Made by a program: the position numbers and the translations under genes. Below are positions 32,785 through 41,293 of a DNA stretch of 64,000 bases, one piece after another; within the stretch, counting starts at the first letter, position 1, and each line of letters opens with the position of its first letter. This DNA is from TMED88 sp964515335. GTDB taxonomy: Bacteria; Myxococcota_A; UBA9160; UBA4427. The DNA lies in NCBI GenBank assembly GCA_964515335.1, contig CAZETS010000006.1, forward strand, positions 38,984 through 102,983, in the 5' to 3' direction. The notes below the pieces were generated by a model. It made no database searches and was not told the origin of the DNA. It was given only the letters and a program-made list of their open reading frames with translations.

Positions 32785-33780
32785 ATGTCGTACTCCCGTG
32801 AGCGTGAGGTTGCCATCGCGGCGGTCGAGCAGGCCAGCCGGCTGTGCGTGGCCGTGCAGGCGCGGCTGGTGTCCGCCGAGTCGATGGCCAAGAAGGACAA
32901 GTCGCCGGTCACCGTGGCCGACTTCGGCGCCCAGGCCGTGGTCGTGCACGCGCTGCAAGAGGCGTTTCCCGACGATCCGATGGTGGGCGAGGAAGATGCG
33001 GCCGAGCTGCGCGATCCGGCCAACGCCGGCCTCAGGGGTCGCGTCGTCGACGCCGTTCGCGAGATCGTGCCGGGTCTCGGCGACGACGCCGTCCTCGATC
33101 TGATCGATCACGGCACGCATCCCGGCGGCGCGAGCGGCCGCCACTGGACCCTCGACCCGATCGACGGCACCAAGGGCTTCCTGCGTGGCGACCAGTACGC
33201 GGTGGCGCTCGCGCTGATCGAGGAGGGCGAGGTGGTGCTCGGCGTGCTCGGCTGCCCGAATCTGCCGGTCGACGCCGGCGACGAGAGCGGTCCGCGCGGC
33301 TGCCTGTTCGTTGGCGAAAAGGGCGGCTCGGCGGTGATGCGCCGGCTCGACGACGCCACCGAGACGCCGGTCACCGTGAGCGACGTGGGCGACCCCGCGG
33401 AGGCGCGCTTCTGTGAGTCGGTCGAGGCCGCACACTCCTCGCAGGACGACTCGGCCCGTGTCGCCGAACGGCTCGGCATCGCGAAGCCTCCGTTCCGCAT
33501 CGACAGCCAGTGCAAGTACGCCGCGGTCTCGCGCGGTGACGCGTCCATCTACCTGCGTTTGCCGACCCGCAAGGACTACGAGGAGAAGATCTGGGACCAC
33601 GCCGCCGGCGCGGCGGTGATCCGCGCGGCCGGCGGCCGCGTGACGGACGTGAGAGGGCGCGACCTCGACTTCTCGCTGGGCCGCACACTGCGCGACAACA
33701 AGGGCGTGGTGGTGACGAACGGCCGCATGCACGACCGGGTGATCGAAGTCGTGCGCGACGTACTCGGTCTCACGGACTGA
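32785..33780 (+). CDS. 3'(2'),5'-bisphosphate nucleotidase family (HAL2/CysQ-like)
   Basis: 331 residues from ATG 32785. Inositol-monophosphatase-superfamily signatures: VGEEDAAEL (metal Glu), WTLDPIDGTKGFLRGDQYAVALALI (first WxxDPIDGT motif, close to eukaryotic HAL2/SAL1) and IWDHAAGAAVIRAAGG (second motif with Asp). The inserted DPANAG...LDLIDHGTH segment is also typical of HAL2. These enzymes hydrolyse PAP and PAPS made in sulfate activation; that would fit the sulfotransferase-family gene at 36 kb, since PAP is a sulfotransferase by-product, but the two are not in one operon. It shares a 6-base divergent gap with the propeller gene. Confidence 0.85.
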   Translation: MSYSREREVAIAAVEQASRLCVAVQARLVSAESMAKKDKSPVTVADFGAQAVVVHALQEAFPDDPMVGEEDAAELRDPANAGLRGRVVDAVREIVPGLGDDAVLDLIDHGTHPGGASGRHWTLDPIDGTKGFLRGDQYAVALALIEEGEVVLGVLGCPNLPVDAGDESGPRGCLFVGEKGGSAVMRRLDDATETPVTVSDVGDPAEARFCESVEAAHSSQDDSARVAERLGIAKPPFRIDSQCKYAAVSRGDASIYLRLPTRKDYEEKIWDHAAGAAVIRAAGGRVTDVRGRDLDFSLGRTLRDNKGVVVTNGRMHDRVIEVVRDVLGLTD

Positions 33781-33895
33781 GCGGCCCCCGGACTGGGCTT
33801 GCCTCGCGCGAGCCTTCCCGGCGTTCACGTCGTGCGCCACGCTCGTCACGAAATCGACCTCCGCAGCAGGCGGCGTCGCGCAGGCTAGAGTACGC

Positions 33896-33921
33896 GCTGA
33901 CGGTTCGTCAATTTCGTCAGC
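33896..33921. promoter_or_regulatory. Nested palindromes upstream of the PQQ dehydrogenase
   Basis: GCTGACG (33896-33902) and CGTCAGC (33915-33921) form a perfect inverted repeat with a 12-base centre. Inside it TGACG-GTT-CGTCA (33898-33910) forms a second palindrome, so the CGTCA half-site occurs three times in 26 bases. TGACG-N3-CGTCA is like the operators of many TetR- or FadR-type repressors. It ends 11 bases before the GTG start, consistent with an operator that blocks transcription or initiation. No regulator gene adjoins it. Confidence 0.5.
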
Positions 33922-33932
33922 GGGGTGCGGGC

Positions 33933-35993
33933 GTGCGTTGCCGTGCTTGCGATCGGGGCAGCGCAGGACGACTCGGTGTCGCGCTGGCGCTTGCGTTGCT
34001 ACTCGGCTTCGCGGCGTGCGGCGAACGTCGCGAAGGCGGCGACCGAGGCGGGGGCGAGCGTGTCCGGACCGCCTCCGCTGCGCCCGCGGGCTGGCCCGCC
34101 TACGGGGGCGATCCGGGTGGCACCCGCTACTCGCCGCTCGACGGCATCACACCGGCGAACGTGGCACGGCTTCGCCCGCTGTGGACGTACCGGCTGGGGC
34201 CGAGCACGGACCCCGGCACCGACGCCCGCAGCAAGGCCTTCCAGGCCACGCCGATCCTCGACGGCGACACCCTCTACCTCTGCTCGCCGGACGACCGCGT
34301 GCACGCCGTCGACGCCGCCAGCGGCGAGCGGCGCTTTGTCTACGATCCGCGCATCGACTACCGCGGAAGCTGGAGCCTGACCTGCCGGGGGGTCGCGCTC
34401 TGGAACGCGCCACCGGGCGAGACGGGCCCGTGCCGGCGGCGCGTGTTCGTCGGCACCATGGACGCACGCCTGATTGCCGTCGACGGAGACACCGGTCGCG
34501 CGTGCACGGATTTCGGGGCGGGTGGGGCGGTCGACCTGCTCGCCGGGCTCGGCGACGTGCGCCCGGCGGAGACCTATCCCACCTCACCGCCGCTGGTGGT
34601 CGGCGACGTCGTGGTGATCGGCGGGCTCGTCGCCGACAACCGGCGCGTGGATCCGCCGGGCGGTCCGGTCCGCGCCTACGAGGTCCGCAGCGGGGCACTC
34701 CGCTGGGCGTTCGATCCGATCGAGCCCGGCACAACGCCGCTCCCACCGGGGCCCGGCGGCGCACCGCGCTTCCACCGCGGCACGCCGAACGCCTGGTCGA
34801 TCCTGTCGGCGGACCCCGAGCGCGGTCTGGTCTTCGTGCCGTTCGGCGCGCCGAGTCCCGACTTCTTCGGAGGGCTGCGCGACGGCGTCGACTACTACGC
34901 GAGCTCGGTCGTGGCTCTCGACGCGAAGACCGGCGCGCCCGTCTGGCGTTTCCAGACCGTCCACCACGACCTCTGGGACTACGACGTCCCCGCGCAGCCG
35001 ACCCTGATCGACGTCGTGAAGGACGGGCGCACGGTTCCGGCGGTTGCCCAGGCGACGAAGATGGGCCACATCTTCCTGCTCGATCGCGAGACCGGCGTGC
35101 CCCTCTACCCGGTCGAGGAACGGCCGGTGCCGCAGACCGACGTGCCCGGCGAGTGGACGTCAGCCACCCAGCCGTTCCCGACCTTCCCCGAGTCGATCCA
35201 CCCCGCGGTCTTCGACCCCGGCGATGGCCTCGGCCTGACCCCGATCGACCGCTGGTTCTGCGAGCGCTCGCTCGCAGGGCACCGCAACGAGGGCATCTTC
35301 ACGCCGCCGAGCTTCGAGGGCACGATCCAGTACCCCGGCAACGCGGGTGGTGTCGATTGGGGAGGCATGGCGTGGGATCCCGACCGGCGGCTGCTCGTGA
35401 TGGCCCAGAGCCGGCTCGCTCAGGTGAACACCGTCGTGCCGCGCGAGGACCATCCCGACGTCACCGAGCAGGCCCGGCCGCCGCGGCTGCTCTTCCAGGA
35501 GGGCACGCCGTACTTCACGCGCTCGGAGGTCTTCCTCTCGCCCTTCGGATCGCCCTGCTCGCCGCCGCCCTGGGGCACGCTGCTGGCCGTCGACCTGCGC
35601 ACCGGCCGCAAGGCCTGGGAGGTGCCCTTCGGCACCACCCGTGACCTGCTGCCGGTCCCGATCGCGCTCGAGATCGGCCTGCCGAGCATGGGTGGCCCGA
35701 TCGTTACAGCCGGCGGCGTCGTCTTCATCGGCGCCGCTCTCGACGACTACCTGCGCGCCTACTCGACCGACACGGGCGAGAAGCTCCTCGAGCTGCGTCT
35801 GCCGGCCGGCGCCCAGGCGACGCCCATGACCTATCGATTGGCCGAAGGCGCCCCGCAGATCGTAGTCATCGCCGCCGGCGGCCACGCCACCCTCGGTACC
35901 ACCCCCGGCGACCACCTGATGGCCTTCGCGCTCCCCTGGCCCCCACCAGGCAATCCGCCCCTCACCCCCGAGGTCGCGCTTGCGCAGCCCTAG
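33933..35993 (+). CDS. PQQ-dependent dehydrogenase, periplasmic lipoprotein (glucose/quinate type)
   Basis: 686 residues from GTG 33933. Lipoprotein signal with LLLGFAAC as lipobox (Cys near residue 29). The mature part is an eight-bladed PQQ propeller: GWPAYGGDPGGTRYSPL at the start, then WTYRLG, ASGERRFVYDPR, VVALDAKTGAPVWRFQTVHHDLWDYD and LLAVDLRTGRKAWEVPFG, ending GGHATLGTTPGDHLMAFALP. That ending is typical of membrane-bound glucose and quinate/shikimate dehydrogenases; the N-terminal membrane domain of those enzymes is missing and replaced by a lipid anchor. It oxidises a sugar or polyol and passes electrons to quinone or a cytochrome. PQQ synthesis genes are not in the window. It ends 10 bases from the convergent sulfotransferase gene. 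Confidence 0.88.
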   Translation: MRCRACDRGSAGRLGVALALALLLGFAACGERREGGDRGGGERVRTASAAPAGWPAYGGDPGGTRYSPLDGITPANVARLRPLWTYRLGPSTDPGTDARSKAFQATPILDGDTLYLCSPDDRVHAVDAASGERRFVYDPRIDYRGSWSLTCRGVALWNAPPGETGPCRRRVFVGTMDARLIAVDGDTGRACTDFGAGGAVDLLAGLGDVRPAETYPTSPPLVVGDVVVIGGLVADNRRVDPPGGPVRAYEVRSGALRWAFDPIEPGTTPLPPGPGGAPRFHRGTPNAWSILSADPERGLVFVPFGAPSPDFFGGLRDGVDYYASSVVALDAKTGAPVWRFQTVHHDLWDYDVPAQPTLIDVVKDGRTVPAVAQATKMGHIFLLDRETGVPLYPVEERPVPQTDVPGEWTSATQPFPTFPESIHPAVFDPGDGLGLTPIDRWFCERSLAGHRNEGIFTPPSFEGTIQYPGNAGGVDWGGMAWDPDRRLLVMAQSRLAQVNTVVPREDHPDVTEQARPPRLLFQEGTPYFTRSEVFLSPFGSPCSPPPWGTLLAVDLRTGRKAWEVPFGTTRDLLPVPIALEIGLPSMGGPIVTAGGVVFIGAALDDYLRAYSTDTGEKLLELRLPAGAQATPMTYRLAEGAPQIVVIAAGGHATLGTTPGDHLMAFALPWPPPGNPPLTPEVALAQP

Positions 35994-36003
35994 AAGGCAG
36001 ACC

Positions 36004-37179
36004 TCAGCTCTCCATCCCGAAGTACTCGAGGTATTCGGCGAAGCGATCCACGATCTCGTCGCGCGTCAGCCCCACGTCCTGCGGCGCCGTGCTGTACTCG
36101 TGCCGCCCGTGCTCGTGCTGCGGGTGGTCGGCGTGCCAGGCGCGCAGCGCGCGCTCGCTCTCGTCGCCGAGGCTGCGCCCGAAATGCTCGTGGATGCGCC
36201 GCACGGCCGCGACCGGGTCGGCCATGAAGTCGGCGAAGTGCAGGTCGTAGAACTGCCCCGAATCGCGCTTGCGCCGCAGCGCCACGGCGTCGTCGGCGCC
36301 GGCCGCCCACAGCTCGAGCTCGCGGCGCGCGATGTCGGCGCGATCGATCGCGTCCTCGTGCAGGGCCCGGAATCCGGCGATCAGGCTCACGTACGAGGGA
36401 AAGACCTCGAGCGGATGCCGGTGCGTGTGGATCACGCAGGCGTCGGGGTAGACCTCGAGGAACGTTCGCAGGTAGCGCATGTGGACGGGGTACTTGATCA
36501 GCCAGGGGCGCTCGCGGTCGGTCGATCCGATCAGCTTGAGGAGATCGCGGTGCCGCTGGTACGAGCGCAGCATGTCGGCCTGCCCCAGCCACGCCTCGTA
36601 GGAGGGCACGTGCGCGTTGGCCGCGAAGCCGTCGTCGGTGAACTCCTGCATCAGCAGGTGGCGACACTCCTCGGGACCGTCGGGCATCATGAAGTGGATC
36701 GCCTTGAGGGAGGGGTCGGCGGCGTACATCGCGTCGATCTCGTTCCTGGCGCGCACGAAGTCCGGGTGTCCCCCCCACTCGCTGCGCGGCGGACGCGGCT
36801 GCGGGCTGCCCGCCAGCCAGTACTGCAGCACCTGGAGATCCGGATCCTGGCCCATCAGGTAGTGGAGGGCGGTGCTTCCGGTGCGCACCAGTCCGCAGAT
36901 GACGATCGGCCGCTCGATCTCGGTGTCCAGCACCTCGGGGCTGCGTTGCCACTGCCGCTCGCAGCGCAGGCGCTGTACCAGCACGCCGCGCAGCGTCTGC
37001 TGCGCGGCGGCCCGGCCCCGCTCGCTCAGTCGCGACTCGTCGTCGTATGCGTGCAGCAGGACGCGCAGGCCTTCGAGATAGGACGGATCGCCGAAGTCGT
37101 CGTCACCGGCGATCTCGGCGGCCTCCTCGTGGAGCGCGTCTTCCGACTCCACGAATCCCCGGTCGGTCGGTTCCGTCAT
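36004..37179 (-). CDS. Sulfotransferase-family protein
   Basis: 391 residues from ATG 37179. The PAPS-binding P-loop-like motif is ICGLVRTGSTALHYLM (94-109), and HTHRHPLEVFPSYVSL is the 3'-phosphate-binding region with conserved Arg and Ser. The N-terminal ~80 residues (acidic, with DDDFGDPSYLEGLRVLL) are typical of the large actinobacterial and delta-proteobacterial branch of PF13469. Members transfer sulfate from PAPS to an alcohol or amine of unknown type. Cytoplasmic, no signal. It is convergent with the PQQ dehydrogenase and divergent from asd. The acceptor cannot be predicted. Confidence 0.85.
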   Translation of the reverse strand: MTEPTDRGFVESEDALHEEAAEIAGDDDFGDPSYLEGLRVLLHAYDDESRLSERGRAAAQQTLRGVLVQRLRCERQWQRSPEVLDTEIERPIVICGLVRTGSTALHYLMGQDPDLQVLQYWLAGSPQPRPPRSEWGGHPDFVRARNEIDAMYAADPSLKAIHFMMPDGPEECRHLLMQEFTDDGFAANAHVPSYEAWLGQADMLRSYQRHRDLLKLIGSTDRERPWLIKYPVHMRYLRTFLEVYPDACVIHTHRHPLEVFPSYVSLIAGFRALHEDAIDRADIARRELELWAAGADDAVALRRKRDSGQFYDLHFADFMADPVAAVRRIHEHFGRSLGDESERALRAWHADHPQHEHGRHEYSTAPQDVGLTRDEIVDRFAEYLEYFGMES

Positions 37180-37364
37180 GCGGCGCAGGGTACGAGAGGC
37201 GCGACCTCCGCGCCGCCGAACGGTGTCGGCCGTGCGCCGCGCCTCGAATCCCTCGTCGAAAGCAGCCGCTTCCCGCTGCGCGGCCCCGGCTGCGCCCTCC
37301 GCAAGTTCGCCCGCCTTCGGGAAACTCGCTCGAATCGACGGATTTTGCTAAGGAATTCCGCGTC

Positions 37365-38492
37365 ATGAAGAGCCACAGAGTCGGCTTCGTGGGCTGGCGG
37401 GGCATGGTGGGGTCGGTCCTCATGGAGCGCATGCGCGCCGAGGGCGACTTCGCCGGACTCGAGCCCGAATTCTTCTCGACCTCGCAGGTCGGCGACCCGG
37501 CGCCGGACGTCGGCGTCGACGCGCCGCCGCTTGCCGACGCCTACGAGATCACGCGTCTCGCCCGCCACGAAGTGATCGTGAGCTGCCAGGGCGGCGACTA
37601 CACCAAGCAGGTGCTTCCACAGCTTCGCGAGTCGGGCTGGACCGGCTGGTGGATCGACGCGGCGTCGGCCAAGCGCATGGACGACGACAGCATCATCGTG
37701 CTCGATCCCGTGAACCGCGACCTGATCGACCGCGCGCTCGCCGACGGTTGCCGGAACCTGATCGGGGGCAACTGCACCGTGAGCCTGATGCTGATGGCGC
37801 TGCACGGGTTGTTCCGCGAGGACCTCATCGAGTGGATGACGGCGATGACCTATCAGGCGGCTTCCGGGGCCGGGGCGCGGCACATGCGCGAGCTCGTCGC
37901 CCAGATGAAGTCACTCGGTGAAAGCGCAACGGATCTACTCGCCGATCCCGCCGCGACGGCGCTCGATTTCGATCGTTGCGTGACCGAAGGGCTGCAGGGC
38001 GACTCCTTTCCGAGCGAGCAGTTCGGTGTGCCGCTCGCCGCGAGCCTGATTCCGTGGATCGATCGGCGCATGGATTCCGGCGAGACGCGGGAGGAGTGGA
38101 AGGGCTTCGTCGAGGCCAACAAGATCCTCGGCAACAGTGAGCCGATTCCGGTGGACGGCCTCTGCGTGCGGATCGCCGCGATGCGTTGCCATAGCCAGGC
38201 GTTCACCGTGAAGCTCCGGCGGGACGTGCCGCTCGCCGACGTCGAGGCGCTGCTCGGGGAGGCCAACGACTGGGTGCGCGTGGTGGCCGACGAGCAGGAC
38301 GCGACCGTGCGCGAGCTGTCGCCGGCGGTGGTGTCGGGCACGCTCGATGTGCCGGTCGGTCGCGTCCGCAAGCTGCGCATGGGGGGCGACTATCTCGGCT
38401 GCTTCACGGTCGGCGATCAGCTGCTCTGGGGCGCCGCCGAGCCGTTGCGGCGCATGCTCGGAATCCTGCGCGAGCACTTGAGCCAGGCCTGA
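37365..38492 (+). CDS. asd: Aspartate-semialdehyde dehydrogenase
   Basis: 375 residues from ATG 37365 with AAGGA upstream. The NADP-binding start is VGFVGWRGMVGSVLMERM and the catalytic Cys is C137 in IGGNCTVSLMLMAL, both as in the enterobacterial Asd branch; PFPSEQ-like and AMRCHSQAFTVKL segments also match. It reduces aspartyl phosphate to aspartate semialdehyde, the branch point to lysine, diaminopimelate, threonine and methionine, so it is probably essential. It is a single-gene unit here: no lysC or dapA adjoins. Convergent with the ABHD18-like gene. Confidence 0.95.
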   Translation: MKSHRVGFVGWRGMVGSVLMERMRAEGDFAGLEPEFFSTSQVGDPAPDVGVDAPPLADAYEITRLARHEVIVSCQGGDYTKQVLPQLRESGWTGWWIDAASAKRMDDDSIIVLDPVNRDLIDRALADGCRNLIGGNCTVSLMLMALHGLFREDLIEWMTAMTYQAASGAGARHMRELVAQMKSLGESATDLLADPAATALDFDRCVTEGLQGDSFPSEQFGVPLAASLIPWIDRRMDSGETREEWKGFVEANKILGNSEPIPVDGLCVRIAAMRCHSQAFTVKLRRDVPLADVEALLGEANDWVRVVADEQDATVRELSPAVVSGTLDVPVGRVRKLRMGGDYLGCFTVGDQLLWGAAEPLRRMLGILREHLSQA

Positions 38493-38559
38493 TCCATCTC
38501 GCCTACGCGTGATGGCGCGCAGTCCGCCGCCACTCGGGCGTGGCTGCTCTCGGCGCCCG

Positions 38560-39960
38560 CTAGGCGGTGAGCTTCGCCTCGCGAAGCGTCGCGTCCACGC
38601 CGGCCTTCACGCGCGGATCGCGCCAGAAGGTGAGGTGGCCGCCCTGGTACCAGACGGTTCGCGGATGCTCCCAGTGCTCGACGAGGTCGCGGACGTGGTC
38701 CGGCGGCACGAGCCGGTCCGAGACGCCCCCGAAGATCATGCGCCCGGGGTAGGGGACACGCGGAGCGAACGCGAGCGGCGAGATCGGGTGCATGATCTCG
38801 GCGACCAGGGCCTCGTCGACGTCCACGTGCCGCAGGTAGTCGAGCTGGAGCTTGGGTCCGTGGCGCCAGAAGACCCGCGGCAGGTCGGCGACGGGGATGC
38901 CGGCGATCACCGCCGCCAGGCCGCCCTCGATGCCGACGAGCAGCGACGTCGCGAAGCCGCCGAGCGAGAGGCCGAGCGTGCCGACGGCCGGCGCACCCTC
39001 GGCCCGCACCCAGCCGATCAGCCGCCGCAGATCCCAGATCGCCTGGGCGACGCCGTGGACCGTGTCCATCACCTCGCCCGAGAGGAATCCGTCACCCGAG
39101 AGCCGGCCGATGCGCCGGGGGCCGTGCAGGGGCAGCACGGGCATCAGGACGTTCAGTCCGAGGGTCTCGTGGTACTCGCGAAAGAGGCGCACGTCGACCG
39201 GCGCGTGACCGGTGCGGAAGCCGTTGCTGCAGATCAGCCAGGGGCGCTGGCCCTCGCGGTGGCGCAGCAGCCACGCGTGGCCGGTGCGGTTCGGCGCGTA
39301 GCCGAGCCAGCGATCGCGACCGGGCTCGTCGGGGTGGGGCGCGTAGCCGCTCTCGTAGGTGACGTGCTCGAAGCCGACGCCGCCGCGGCGACGGGTGCGG
39401 ATGCGCGGATCGTCGAGCGGCGGGGGCTCGACGTGGAAGGACGCGGGATCTTCGAGCCAGCCGCGCTCGGCGTAGAGCTGTCGCGCGTGGTGGACCTCGT
39501 CGACCATGCGCGCGCCGTCGTGCCCGGTGGGCAGCGCCACGTTGAACTGCTCGAAGCCGAGCACGACCTCGTCGGCGCAGACCATCGCCGAGAGCTCGAG
39601 CCCGGGCTCGGGCTTTGGCACGCCCGGCAGCCAGGGCTCCTGGTAGACGGCGGCTGCGCCCGACACCAGCATGGCGGCCGCGCCGAACAGGCCGAGCAGC
39701 AGGGCCGGCAGGGCGCCGACCGCGAGCGCCATCGGCAGCGTCGCCAGCACGGCGAGCGCACCACCGAGGGCCATCGTCTGGGTGATGCGGAAGTCGCCGG
39801 GCCAGAGCAGCAGTCCGATGCCGGTCGAGAGCAGCAGCCCGCCTACGGGCAGGGTCAGCACGAGCGTCAGCGGGCTGTCCGCGGCGGCGACCCAGAGCCA
39901 GGCGAGGCCGCCCGCGATGGCGATCCAGGAGAGACGGGGAAAGCGACGCTGCTCGTACAT
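38560..39960 (-). CDS. Alpha/beta hydrolase (ABHD18-like) with N-terminal membrane domain
   Basis: 466 residues from ATG 39960. The first ~130 residues hold about four hydrophobic helices (for example WIAIAGGLAWLWVAAA and LTLVLTLPVGGLLLSTGIGLLL). The soluble part is an alpha/beta hydrolase: the nucleophile elbow GLSLGGF and an acid site near IFGGVSDRLVPPDHV, with the His in WYQGGHLTF. The overall layout (PWLICSNGFRTGHAPVDVRLFREYHETLG, then PVLPLHGPRR) fits the ABHD18 family (PF09752), whose substrate is unknown. The membrane domain is an extra not usual in the family. It is followed upstream by argC after 11 bases, so the two may be one operon. Confidence 0.68.
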   Translation of the reverse strand: MYEQRRFPRLSWIAIAGGLAWLWVAAADSPLTLVLTLPVGGLLLSTGIGLLLWPGDFRITQTMALGGALAVLATLPMALAVGALPALLLGLFGAAAMLVSGAAAVYQEPWLPGVPKPEPGLELSAMVCADEVVLGFEQFNVALPTGHDGARMVDEVHHARQLYAERGWLEDPASFHVEPPPLDDPRIRTRRRGGVGFEHVTYESGYAPHPDEPGRDRWLGYAPNRTGHAWLLRHREGQRPWLICSNGFRTGHAPVDVRLFREYHETLGLNVLMPVLPLHGPRRIGRLSGDGFLSGEVMDTVHGVAQAIWDLRRLIGWVRAEGAPAVGTLGLSLGGFATSLLVGIEGGLAAVIAGIPVADLPRVFWRHGPKLQLDYLRHVDVDEALVAEIMHPISPLAFAPRVPYPGRMIFGGVSDRLVPPDHVRDLVEHWEHPRTVWYQGGHLTFWRDPRVKAGVDATLREAKLTA

Positions 39961-39971
39961 CGGTGGTGGCC

Positions 39972-40928
39972 TCAGCCGGGGAGACCCTGCTCTTCGTCGA
40001 GGCCGAGCATCAGGTTGAGGTTCTGGATGGCGACGCCCGAAGCGCCCTTGCCGAGGTTGTCGAGGACGCCGACCAGCAGGCAGTGGCCCGACGGGTGCGG
40101 GAGCACGCGAAGCTCGATGCGGTTGGTGTCGTTGCAGGCGCACGGGTCGAGGGCGCGCTCGTCGCCGCCGAGCGGATCGGCGACCGGGTGCACGCGCACG
40201 AAAGGCTCGGCGCGATAGCGGGCGGCGAGGACCTCCCAGACCTGCTTGCCGGTGGTGCCGGCGGAGAGCAGCTCAGCGTGCAGCGGCACCTGCACCCGCA
40301 TCCCGCAGCGGAACGGCCCGACCGAGGGCACGAACTGCGGGTCCCGCGCCAGGCCGCTGTAGCGAAGCATCTCGGGGATGTGCTTGTGGACCCTGTCGAG
40401 CGCGTAGGGCGCTTCGAAGGGCAGGGCGCCGAGCCCGATGGCCGGGTCCTCCCAGCGCTCGATCATGCTGCGCCCGCCGCCCGAGTAGCCGGAGACGCCG
40501 TGGATCGCGAGGCCCGCGTCGTGGGGCACCAGCCCGGCGTCGACGAGCGGCCGCACGAGCAGCAGGAACGCCGAGGGCCAGCAGCCGGGGTTCGACACCC
40601 GCCCGGCGGCGGCGATCGCCGCGCGCTGGTCGGGGACGAGTTCGGGCAGCCCGTACACCCAGCCGTCGTCCACCCGGTGGGCGGTGCTCGCGTCGAGGAC
40701 GCGGGTGTCGCTGCCGGCCGCCCACTCGGCCGCCTCGCGGGCGGCGTCGTCGGGCAGACACAGCACGGCGACGTCGGCCTCGGCGATGCGGGAGCGCCGC
40801 GCTTCGGCCGACTTGCGGTCGCGATCCGGCAGCGTCAGCAGCTCGAGGTCGTCACGATCCCCGAGCCACTCGCGGATCCGCAGCCCTGTCGTGCCGACGT
40901 GGCCGTCGATGTACACGCGCGCGCCCAT
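39972..40928 (-). CDS. argC: N-acetyl-gamma-glutamyl-phosphate reductase (short, type 2)
   Basis: 318 residues from ATG 40928. The NADP site is YIDGHVGTTGLRIREWL, where type 2 ArgC has GxxGTTGLRI; the catalytic Cys is C116 in SNPGCWPSAF, and HVSGYSGGGR-like IHGVSGYSGGGRSMI follows. Length is as expected for the short ArgC branch. It catalyses the third step of arginine synthesis, making N-acetylglutamate semialdehyde. No other arg gene is near. An insertion-sequence remnant lies just upstream, between it and the Gfo/Idh gene, so its own promoter must be inside that gap or the remnant. Confidence 0.93.
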   Translation of the reverse strand: MGARVYIDGHVGTTGLRIREWLGDRDDLELLTLPDRDRKSAEARRSRIAEADVAVLCLPDDAAREAAEWAAGSDTRVLDASTAHRVDDGWVYGLPELVPDQRAAIAAAGRVSNPGCWPSAFLLLVRPLVDAGLVPHDAGLAIHGVSGYSGGGRSMIERWEDPAIGLGALPFEAPYALDRVHKHIPEMLRYSGLARDPQFVPSVGPFRCGMRVQVPLHAELLSAGTTGKQVWEVLAARYRAEPFVRVHPVADPLGGDERALDPCACNDTNRIELRVLPHPSGHCLLVGVLDNLGKGASGVAIQNLNLMLGLDEEQGLPG

Positions 40929-40964
40929 GCGCGCAGTCTAGCGGGTGGGTCGGCGGCAGGGGGC

Positions 40965-41284
40965 GCTCTACCGGGTGGCGATCTTCGCGGTGTGGCGCAA
41001 CTACGTGAAGTCGACCTCGGAGAACCGGCGGGATGAGCCTCCGGGGGTGACGATCGGGGTGATCGGGAAACGGCTCACGGTTCGCAAGATCCTCGAGACC
41101 CGATTGGTTCCCCGGAAGCGGGAGCTCTCGCCCTGGCTCGAGCGGTGCTACTGGGGACGGATCCCGACGAGGCGGCTACCGCGGATCCGGGTCCACGCGG
41201 CACGGTTCGCCGTCTAAGCGCCGAAAACCACCGCAAATCGACAACTTCGAGTCGCCTTGGGCCCAATCTTCGAGCCACCTCTGA
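40965..41284 (+). mobile_element. Insertion-sequence end with transposase C-terminal remnant (copy 1)
   Basis: The right end of an insertion sequence. The coding part, ending at the TAA before 41218, reads VAIFAVWRNYVKSTSE, then RLTVRKIL, ERCYWGRIPTRRLP and HAARFAV; this is the C-terminal end of a DDE-type transposase family I recall from many genomes, but no start and no catalytic core are present, so the gene is a remnant. About 67 noncoding bases follow to CCACCTCTGA at 41275-41284, 9 bases before the stop codon of the next gene. The same sequence occurs inverted at 63736-64000 with only a few differences. The left border near 40965 is approximate. Confidence 0.7.
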
Positions 41285-41293
41285 AGCGTGCGC

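Noticed and set aside
40945..40964. Start codon for the transposase remnant at 40945
   Set aside because: The ATG lies outside the part that resembles transposases, has no ribosome-binding site and no catalytic core follows; treated as a broken gene end.
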